Below are positions 53,671 to 60,472 of a stretch of 64,000 bases of DNA, one piece after another. The stretch spans positions 124,001 through 188,000 of the forward strand of contig NZ_VWNC01000003.1 in NCBI RefSeq assembly GCF_013387455.1, read 5' to 3'. How positions within the stretch are numbered: position 1 is the first letter of the stretch; each line of letters starts with the position of its first letter. Source of the stretch: Mariprofundus sp. NF. Its GTDB lineage: Bacteria > Pseudomonadota > Zetaproteobacteria > Mariprofundales > Mariprofundaceae. Under the pieces are notes generated by a model. The model was not told the origin of the DNA and did not search any database. It was given only the letters and a program-made list of their open reading frames with translations. Position numbers and translations under genes: made by a program.

Positions 53671-53793
53671 AAGGTAAGGCGTAAGGGGTAAAGAGAAAGG
53701 AGAACAGACTCCTCACACCTAACACCTTACGCCTCACCGTTAACACTTCACGCCTTACGTTTCACGCCTTGCACTTCACGCTTCACGCCTCAC
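53671..53793. repeat. ACGCCTTAC-type intergenic repeat between dnaK and dnaJ
   Basis: Left arm AAGGTAAGGCGTAAGGGGTA (53671-53690); right part many ACGCC/ACACC units (CACACCTAACACCTTACGCC, then TTCACGCCTTACGTTTCACG and so on) to the dnaK stop. CCTTACGCCT pairs with AGGCGTAAGG-type sequence. It would fold in the dnaK-dnaJ message. Confidence 0.75.
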
Positions 53794-55706
53794 TTTTTAT
53801 CGTTTTCATCCACAACTTCAGCATCAACAATATCAGCATCCTTGGCAGCATCAGATTCCGGTGCAGCTGAATCAGCGCCTTCTGCCTGAGCCTGCTCATT
53901 CTGCATATCCTTGTAGATCGCTTCACCCAGCTTCTGCGCCTTCTCAGCCAGATTGGTTTCAGCCGCAGTGATGGTCTCAGCATCGCCACCTTCAATCGCT
54001 TTCTTCAGCTCTTCCAGTGCAGCTTCAATCGCTGTGCGAGTCTCTTCATCCACTTTATCACCATGCTCTTTGAGTGACTTCTCGGTTGAATAGACCAGTG
54101 CATCAGCACGGTTCTTCGCTTCGATCTGCTCTTTCAGTTTCTTATCTTCATCAGCATTGGCTTCCGCATCTTTCTTCATGCGCTCGATCTCTTCCTCGGA
54201 GAGGCCGGAACCGGACTCAATACGAATGGAGGTCTCTTTACCGGTACCTTTATCCTTGGCATGCACATGCATAATACCGTTGGCATCGATGTCGAAGGTT
54301 ACTTCAACCTGTGGCATGCCACGTGGTGCCGGTGCAATGCCTTCGAGATTAAACAGGCCGAGCTGTTTGTTGGCAGAGAAGAGCTCACGCTCACCCTGCG
54401 CCACTTTAATGGTCACAGCCGTCTGGTTATCAGCAGCCGTGGTATAGGTCTGGCTCTTCTTGGACGGGATGGTGGTGTTCTTCTCAATAATCTTATTGAA
54501 CAGACCACCCTCTACCTCAATACCGAGCGAGAGAGGTGTAACATCCAGCAGCAGTACGTCGGTCACATCACCGGTCAGTACCGCACCCTGAATCGCAGCA
54601 CCAATAGCCACCACTTCATCCGGGTTCACGCCCTTGTGCGGCTCGCGACCGAAGAACTCCTGCACCTTCTGCTGCACCAGCGGCATACGAGTCATACCAC
54701 CCACCAGTACCACTTCGTGAACATCACCGGCTTTCACACCGGCATCCTTGAGCGCCTGCTTGCAAGGTTCGATCGACTGATCAACCAGATCACCAACCAG
54801 AGATTCAAACTTGGCACGTGAAAGCTTGATCAGCAGATGTTTAGGGCCGGATGCATCAGCCGTAATAAACGGCAGGTTCACTTCGGTCTGATTGCTTGAT
54901 GAGAGCTCGATCTTCGCTTTCTCCGCAGCCTCTTTCAGACGCTGCAGGGCCAGCTTGTCGCTCATCAGATCAACGCCGTGCTCTTTCTTGAACTCAGCGG
55001 CCAGATATTTAATCAGCACCTGATCGAAATCTTCACCACCGAGGAAGGTATCACCATTGGTCGCTTTTACTTCGAATACGCCATCACCGATCTCAAGGAT
55101 CGAGATATCGAAGGTACCACCACCGAGATCGTATACGGCAATCAGATGATTCTCTTCAGTTTTATCCAGACCATAAGCCAGTGCAGCAGCAGTTGGCTCA
55201 TTCACAATACGCAGCACGTTCAGGCCGGCAATGGCACCGGCATCCTTGGTGGCCTGACGCTGGGAATCGTTAAAGTAAGCAGGTACGGTAATCACCGCAT
55301 CTGTCACAGATTCACCGAGATAATCTTCCGCAGTCTTCTTCATCTTCTGCAGTGTGATCGCAGAGATCTCCTGCGGGCTCATCTTCTTACCATCAACTTC
55401 CAGCCATGCATCACCGTTATCGGCAGCTACCAGCGGGTAGGAGACCAGATCTTTATGATGTTTCGCCTCTTTCGAGTCGAACTTGCGACCGATCAAACGT
55501 TTTACCGCGTAGAATGTTTTATCCGGATTGGTCACCATCTGACGTTTGGCCGATGCACCAACCAGACGCTCATCGTTGGCAAATGCCACAACCGACGGGG
55601 TGGTATTATCACCTTCGCTGTTAGCAATTACCTTGGCTTTATCGCCTTCCATGACGGCTACGCACGAGTTGGTGGTACCGAGGTCAATTCCAATTACTTT
55701 TGCCAT
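53790..55706 (-). CDS. dnaK: Chaperone DnaK (Hsp70)
   Basis: 638 aa ATP-driven chaperone. [41 protein letters not shown] and the substrate-binding domain with [11 protein letters not shown] are intact; C-terminal acidic tail ends DENDKK. Has its own sigma-32-like promoter at 55765-55790 in addition to read-through from hrcA-grpE. Confidence 0.98.
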   Translation of the reverse strand: MAKVIGIDLGTTNSCVAVMEGDKAKVIANSEGDNTTPSVVAFANDERLVGASAKRQMVTNPDKTFYAVKRLIGRKFDSKEAKHHKDLVSYPLVAADNGDAWLEVDGKKMSPQEISAITLQKMKKTAEDYLGESVTDAVITVPAYFNDSQRQATKDAGAIAGLNVLRIVNEPTAAALAYGLDKTEENHLIAVYDLGGGTFDISILEIGDGVFEVKATNGDTFLGGEDFDQVLIKYLAAEFKKEHGVDLMSDKLALQRLKEAAEKAKIELSSSNQTEVNLPFITADASGPKHLLIKLSRAKFESLVGDLVDQSIEPCKQALKDAGVKAGDVHEVVLVGGMTRMPLVQQKVQEFFGREPHKGVNPDEVVAIGAAIQGAVLTGDVTDVLLLDVTPLSLGIEVEGGLFNKIIEKNTTIPSKKSQTYTTAADNQTAVTIKVAQGERELFSANKQLGLFNLEGIAPAPRGMPQVEVTFDIDANGIMHVHAKDKGTGKETSIRIESGSGLSEEEIERMKKDAEANADEDKKLKEQIEAKNRADALVYSTEKSLKEHGDKVDEETRTAIEAALEELKKAIEGGDAETITAAETNLAEKAQKLGEAIYKDMQNEQAQAEGADSAAPESDAAKDADIVDAEVVDENDKK

Positions 55707-55764
55707 GTTTTCCTGCTCCTGATTATACGTTAAAAACTGTTATTCAAACTCTCTTGAACTGTTT

Positions 55765-55790
55765 ATGGGGGGTGCCATTTCCACTTTCAA
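55765..55790 (-). promoter_or_regulatory. Sigma-32-like heat-shock promoter of dnaK
   Basis: On the minus strand TTGAAA (55785-55790), 14 nt, then CCCCATAA (-10, CCCCAT at 55765-55770), followed about 58 nt later by the dnaK ATG. Matches the CTTGAAA-N13-15-CCCCAT pattern of RpoH promoters. Confidence 0.72.
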
Positions 55791-55809
55791 CCCCTGAAGT
55801 TGATTTTTT

Positions 55810-55880
55810 TTACCACAGAGTACGCGAAGAGCACGAAGAGAAACCCATACTCTCTTATTCTTCGTGAACTTCGTGGCGAA
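55810..55880. repeat. Inverted intergenic element made of ACGAAG units (short copy)
   Basis: Left arm TACCACAGAGTACGCGAAG then AGCACGAAGAG (55811-55841) faces TTCTTCGTGAACTTCGTGG (55858-55876), enclosing about 16 nt. It lies between the grpE stop and the dnaK promoter. Confidence 0.8.
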
Positions 55881-55890
55881 TGCCCTCGAC

Positions 55891-56442
55891 TTAAGCAGCC
55901 GGACCGCTGGATACGAGCACTTTGGCCGGGCGAATCAATCGCCCGTGCAGGGTGTAACCCGCCACATGCTGAGCAATTACAGTGCCTTCAGGCTCCTCAC
56001 TCGGCATCTGTGATAGCGCTTCATGGTGATGCGGATCAAACGCTTCACCCACTGCATCAATACGTTTCACTTCAAAACGGCTCATCATCTCGTGCCAGCT
56101 ATTGAGGGTAAGCTTAACGCCCTCACGGAAGGCCTGCTCGTTACCCTCTTCCACGGCCAGTGCGCGCTCCAGATTATCCATCACATCCAGTAGTGAGGTG
56201 GCAAACTTTTCGACACCGAACTTATGCGCATCAGCCACTTCGCGCTGGGTACGTTTACGCAGATTATCCATCTCGGCATAGGTGCGCAGCAGCTTGTCTT
56301 TCAGTTCAGCGATCTCAGCCTGTGCGGCTTCCAAAGGATCAACCTCAGGCTCGGTGACTACCTCATCACCATTTTCATCCAGCTGAATATTCTCTTCCAG
56401 TTCAATCTCAGCTTCAACGTCCTTTTTCTTCTTTCCAATCAA
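55891..56442 (-). CDS. grpE: Nucleotide exchange factor GrpE
   Basis: 183 aa DnaK exchange factor: acidic N-terminus, long coiled-coil helix (about 45-100, RTYAEMDNLRKRTQREV), and beta domain with FDPHHHEALSQMP and VAGYTLHGRLIRPAKVLVS. TTG start with GGAGC five nt upstream. Between hrcA and dnaK. Confidence 0.95.
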   Translation of the reverse strand: MIGKKKKDVEAEIELEENIQLDENGDEVVTEPEVDPLEAAQAEIAELKDKLLRTYAEMDNLRKRTQREVADAHKFGVEKFATSLLDVMDNLERALAVEEGNEQAFREGVKLTLNSWHEMMSRFEVKRIDAVGEAFDPHHHEALSQMPSEEPEGTVIAQHVAGYTLHGRLIRPAKVLVSSGPAA

Positions 56443-56478
56443 TGTAAGCTCCTTCTATCCAGCTATTTATGAATTCAA

Positions 56479-57510
56479 CTATTTTGTCTGCAGGCCACCG
56501 GCAAGCATTCGGCTCACCCACTTGGCTGTACAATCCACTATCGGCACTACCCGTTCGTAATGCATGCGCCTTGGTCCGATCACACCGAGCGTACCAACAA
56601 GATTGGCCGGCCCCTCATAACGCGACAACACCACTGAAACCTGTTCCATGTTCACCAGTGCATGCTCGCTACCGATAAACACCTTCACGCCACTCTCTTC
56701 ACTCTCCACCTGCTCAACCAGATGCAGGAGCTGCTCGCGCTCTTCAATGGCACACATCAGCGAGCGGATCGTGTCTACCACGGCAAACTCAGGCATCTCA
56801 AGCAGCTGGCGCTGGCCACTGACAAACATCTCTGTCTGCCCCTCTGTAGGGGCATCGGCCCAGCGTTTCAAGTCCTCAACCAGATGACGGACTTTCAGTC
56901 GATCTGTCTCCATCTCCCGCTGCAGTCTTAAGCGTGCCTCTTCAAGATTGCAGCCGGAGAGCAACTCATTGAGTCGCAGTGAAATCTCATGCAGCTGTGT
57001 ATCACTGATATCCCGGGGGCGTGCTATCAGACGATTCTGTACTTCACCCGAATCGGTCACGATGACCGCCAGCAGCTTCTCGGAGGAGACCGGCACCAGC
57101 TCGATTTTACTGATACGATTAAAGCCCTGTTCATGCACCCATACCATGCCGGCAAAATGGGTCAGGCTCGCCAGCTCATCGGTTGCTCTTTTCAAGAGAA
57201 TGTTTCGCTCAGGCGTGCTCGAAAGATGGCCTGCCACAGAGGCTGCAAGCTGCTGATTCACATCCGGATCAACCGCCATCAGCGAATCGACAAAATAGCG
57301 TAGTCCACTATCGGTAGGTACTCGTCCGGCGGATGTGTGTGGAGAGCTGAGCATGCCCTGCCGCTCCAGCTCAGCCATCACATTACGGATCGATGCCGGA
57401 CTCAGGCTCAGCTCACCCTGTTCCGAGAGCGTGCGCGATCCGACAGGAGTGCCTGTATTCAGGTAGGCCCGTACCACTTCGCCGAGTATATGTTCGTGTC
57501 GATCTTTCAT
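56479..57510 (-). CDS. hrcA: Heat-inducible repressor HrcA
   Basis: 343 aa repressor that binds CIRCE and needs GroE to fold. N-terminal winged helix (GTPVGSRTLSEQGELSLSPA, ASIRNVMAELE), GYVSSPHTSAGRVPTD-like segment here as GMLSSPHTSAGRVPTDSG, and C-terminal IGPRRMHYERVVPIVD. A CIRCE-type repeat lies 31 nt upstream, consistent with autorepression. Confidence 0.95.
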   Translation of the reverse strand: MKDRHEHILGEVVRAYLNTGTPVGSRTLSEQGELSLSPASIRNVMAELERQGMLSSPHTSAGRVPTDSGLRYFVDSLMAVDPDVNQQLAASVAGHLSSTPERNILLKRATDELASLTHFAGMVWVHEQGFNRISKIELVPVSSEKLLAVIVTDSGEVQNRLIARPRDISDTQLHEISLRLNELLSGCNLEEARLRLQREMETDRLKVRHLVEDLKRWADAPTEGQTEMFVSGQRQLLEMPEFAVVDTIRSLMCAIEEREQLLHLVEQVESEESGVKVFIGSEHALVNMEQVSVVLSRYEGPANLVGTLGVIGPRRMHYERVVPIVDCTAKWVSRMLAGGLQTK

Positions 57511-57540
57511 GCGTATGGGATATCGCTCCGTTTGAGGTCA

Positions 57541-57563
57541 AGCACTCTAGCGAAGAGAGTGCC
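57541..57563. promoter_or_regulatory. CIRCE operator
   Basis: AGCACTC-N9-GAGTGCC; the consensus is TTAGCACTC-N9-GAGTGCTAA. Inner six bp of each arm are perfect and the spacer is nine nt. It sits between divergent hrcA and the L,D-transpeptidase gene, 7 nt before the latter's likely ATG. Confidence 0.85.
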
Positions 57564-57570
57564 GGAAACA

Positions 57571-58077
57571 ATGGAACATGTACTCGCGAATCCGACAGGT
57601 TACACTGACGCCATGATCATCGTTTCCGTATCCGAGCAGATGTTATACCAGCGTCGCAAAACCGGCGTCTGGTACGCCTACCCTGTCTCCACTGCTAGCA
57701 GAGGCACCGGCAACCTCTCGGGTAGTTTCCAGACACCACTGGGCAGGCACCGCATTGCCGAGAAGATCGGACACGGCCTGCCACTGCGCACTGCATTCAG
57801 GGCACGCCAACCCTTCTGCATCTACGACCCCGAAACTGATGACCCGAAAAAAGATTGGATTCTTACCCGTATTCTCTGGCTATCGGGATGCGAAACCGGC
57901 AAAAACCGGCGTGGCAGAGTGGATACGCATAACCGCTATATCTACATCCACGGCACCCACGAAGAGGAGAAAATCGGTACTCCCGCCTCGCACGGCTGCA
58001 TCCGTATGTGCTGTGAAGATATGCTGGAGCTGTTTGAGAACAGTTATGCCGGTGAGTCCGTTCGAATCGGCAAATAA
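57571..58077 (+). CDS. L,D-transpeptidase (YkuD domain)
   Basis: 168 aa from ATG 57571 (or 154 aa from ATG 57613). YkuD core: MIIVSVSEQMLYQRRK ... GSFQTPLGRHRIAEKIG, and the catalytic HGTHEEEKIGTPASHGCIRM (His, then Cys in SHGCIR). No signal peptide or membrane helix is visible from either start, unusual for an enzyme acting on peptidoglycan; several short bacterial members share this. The CIRCE site overlaps its promoter region. Confidence 0.85.
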   Translation: MEHVLANPTGYTDAMIIVSVSEQMLYQRRKTGVWYAYPVSTASRGTGNLSGSFQTPLGRHRIAEKIGHGLPLRTAFRARQPFCIYDPETDDPKKDWILTRILWLSGCETGKNRRGRVDTHNRYIYIHGTHEEEKIGTPASHGCIRMCCEDMLELFENSYAGESVRIGK

Positions 58078-58350
58078 CTCCACTCTGGCGCTATACATCC
58101 CCTCATTATCACAGTGCAAAAACAGAGCTAACTATTTGAAAAGATAGAGCAATAGCACTCCCGTGTCACAATGGCACAGTTTTTGCAAAAGTAAGCCAAC
58201 TCACATCAACAGTAGTCATCGGCTGCCAGCGTTGCGACCATGAATACCTCAAAGTGTGAAGCAAAAATGAGCAGTAGTAAGGCTTTAGGTTGTCCAAACA
58301 GCAACAGTATCGCTACACTGCGCCAAAGATTGGGGTATGGAGGTAGAGAA

Positions 58351-59316
58351 ATGAAAACAAAACTTGCCTTAGCCCTCTCTTGCGCCGCTCTGCTGGCAAC
58401 ATCACAGATGGCCACTGCCGGAGACTCTTTTAACAAACCTCTGCGCCAGCAATCCAACCCCCAGATTCAGCAGCTTCTTGAGCAGAGTATTGCCGATCTC
58501 CACCTGACAAGAGCCACCCGCAACAAACAACTCTCTGTTGCTCTGGTTGATATCACCGATCCGAATACGCCTGCCATGGCTCAGATCAATGGCGATGAGA
58601 TGATGTATGCTGCAAGCCTGCCCAAGATTGCCATTCTGCTGGCTGCATTCGAGAGCATCCGCGAAGGCAAACTCAAACTCACCGATGATATGCGTCAGAC
58701 TATGACCAGCATGATTCGCCGCTCATCCAACCGGGCTGCAACCAAGATGATCAGGACTGTAGGTATCAACTACATTAATCAGGTTCTGAAATCAGACAAA
58801 TACCGCCTCTACGATCCCAAACACAATGGTGGCCTCTGGGTCGGTAAAGAGTACGCCTCCGGCGTAGCAAAACATCGCGATCCTCTGCATAACCTATCCC
58901 ATGGTGCTACCGCCCTGCAGACCGCCCGTTTCTACTACATGCTGGAGTCAGGCAAGCTGGTTTCACCTGAATATTCACGCCAGATGAAAACCATGCTCGG
59001 CAATCCCGGCATCAATCACAAGTTTGTTAAAGGTTTGAGCAAGAGCTCTCCTGATGCGCTGATCTTCCGCAAATCAGGCAGCTGGCGTGACTACCATGCC
59101 GACAGCGCCCTGATTGAACACAATGGCCGTCGTTATATTGCTGTGGCACTGGCCAATAACCCTAAGGGTGGCGAATGGATGACCCGTCTGATTCAGGCGA
59201 TGAACGAGATCATTGTTGATCTGCATCCCGGTGTAGTTGCAGGATCAGTTCATGCAGACGCGTCGCAAGCTGCTGGTGTTGCAGGGCCGCGTTCTTCTTC
59301 AAAACATTTGATGTAA
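58351..59316 (+). CDS. Exported serine hydrolase, class A beta-lactamase fold
   Basis: 321 aa. Signal peptide (ends ATA), then nucleophile tetrad Ser89-Leu-Pro-Lys92, S-x-N at 125-127 (RRSSNRAATK) and KSG at about 241-243 (FRKSGSWRDYH). The omega-loop Glu of true beta-lactamases is not obvious, so D,D-peptidase-like or other activity is as likely. GGAGG ribosome site before ATG 58351. The last 107 nt overlap the opposite-strand hydrolase gene. Confidence 0.82.
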   Translation: MKTKLALALSCAALLATSQMATAGDSFNKPLRQQSNPQIQQLLEQSIADLHLTRATRNKQLSVALVDITDPNTPAMAQINGDEMMYAASLPKIAILLAAFESIREGKLKLTDDMRQTMTSMIRRSSNRAATKMIRTVGINYINQVLKSDKYRLYDPKHNGGLWVGKEYASGVAKHRDPLHNLSHGATALQTARFYYMLESGKLVSPEYSRQMKTMLGNPGINHKFVKGLSKSSPDALIFRKSGSWRDYHADSALIEHNGRRYIAVALANNPKGGEWMTRLIQAMNEIIVDLHPGVVAGSVHADASQAAGVAGPRSSSKHLM

Positions 59317-60472
59317 TCGTCACCATATAGTGGAGATCTCTCTCAGGAGTCTCCACTATGGCTACTGAATTCATCACATTCAGTTTGTTACCGGCATATT
59401 TTCGACAGACAAAACCCTCTTCCGCTTCACACTTGTAGAATGAGCCTGACTTGAAATAGAGGGCTGAATCACTCAGCACTTCGGCAGAGGCGTAACGGAT
59501 GCGGCGCTCGGTCATATAGAGTAGTCGTTTAAGCTGCAGGCTGGACCAGCTATCCACCAACTTCCCCTGCTCCATACGCAGCAAAAATCGCATCAGTTCA
59601 CGTGTCGTACAGACACTGTCAGTGCCGGCCACACGCCTTTTACCTTCACGCGAAAAGAAGCCACCCTGGCGCAAGCGCTCAGGATCAAGGCCATTGCGTT
59701 GCACAGCCTGCTGTAGCAACCAGGTCAGGCTCCTGCCCAGATCCCGTCTCGAAGTCTGATTGAAATAGGCCTCTTCTCTCTCCTTGCTGACCGGATAATC
59801 GCGTCCGAAACGGTTTAACAGCATAATATGTTTGAGCACCATGCTGGCTGCAGCATTGGAGCTGGCCGAGAGCATCCAGTCCAGATAACTCCAGAAGTTA
59901 GCACTATCACCCTCAACAATCGGACGCTTGAGCAGACGCTTCTTCTCCGGCTGCCAGAATGGCACCCTGTGATGATCTGTTCGGATAAATGCATCAGCTG
60001 TTATGATGCTGTTACGCAACAACGCCTGCCGGGCCTCGACATCTTCAGGATAGATATCAGCAAGGGTCTGAAACAGAGCCAGTGCCAGCACCAGTTTCCC
60101 CAGGCTGCCCGGATTACGTATCCGGTCAGCATGCACCTCAGCGTAGTGTGGCCGCTGCACATCGGTGAGATCAAGCAGACTGACGCTGTAGTGAACAGCA
60201 TCCTCACCCAATAGTTTGATGATCGACTCACTCAGCCGGGCATCGGGATGAAGCAGCGGGTCATCCCTGAATCCCTGCAGATGCAACCGCACCTGCTTCT
60301 GATCCAAAAGTGCACCACCGGGCAGTTTGTTACCCGCCACCGCACCCTGCTGAGCCAGTTGATAACCCTGCAGCCGGCTAATGCCGGTCTGCTCAGCACC
60401 ATCAAGGGGATAGGCGTTGAGCAATCCCGGTAGTGAGAGTAACAACGGCATCAATAACATAAGCGGTTTCAT
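59210..60472 (-). CDS. Exported serine hydrolase, beta-lactamase fold (second copy)
   Basis: 420 aa. Signal peptide (ends LLNA), nucleophile Ser123-Leu-Gly-Lys126 (NPGSLGKLVL), S-x-N at 204-206 (SASSNAAAS) and a KSGSFYKC motif at about 340. Same layout as the convergent gene but longer, and encoded with the exported PEP-synthase-like gene (stop/start overlap ATGA at 60469-60472). Two nearby Cys (YKCEAEEGFVC) may form a disulfide. Substrate unknown. Confidence 0.8.
   Translation of the reverse strand: MKPLMLLMPLLLSLPGLLNAYPLDGAEQTGISRLQGYQLAQQGAVAGNKLPGGALLDQKQVRLHLQGFRDDPLLHPDARLSESIIKLLGEDAVHYSVSLLDLTDVQRPHYAEVHADRIRNPGSLGKLVLALALFQTLADIYPEDVEARQALLRNSIITADAFIRTDHHRVPFWQPEKKRLLKRPIVEGDSANFWSYLDWMLSASSNAAASMVLKHIMLLNRFGRDYPVSKEREEAYFNQTSRRDLGRSLTWLLQQAVQRNGLDPERLRQGGFFSREGKRRVAGTDSVCTTRELMRFLLRMEQGKLVDSWSSLQLKRLLYMTERRIRYASAEVLSDSALYFKSGSFYKCEAEEGFVCRKYAGNKLNVMNSVAIVETPERDLHYMVTITSNVLKKNAALQHQQLATRLHELILQLHRDADQQ

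Noticed and set aside
54978-55733. Long + strand open frame opposite dnaK
   Set aside because: Antisense shadow of the highly conserved dnaK coding sequence.
58205-58245. GCGACC sequence near the first serine hydrolase as a further RegA site
   Set aside because: Only one half-site is present; no partner at the required spacing on either strand.
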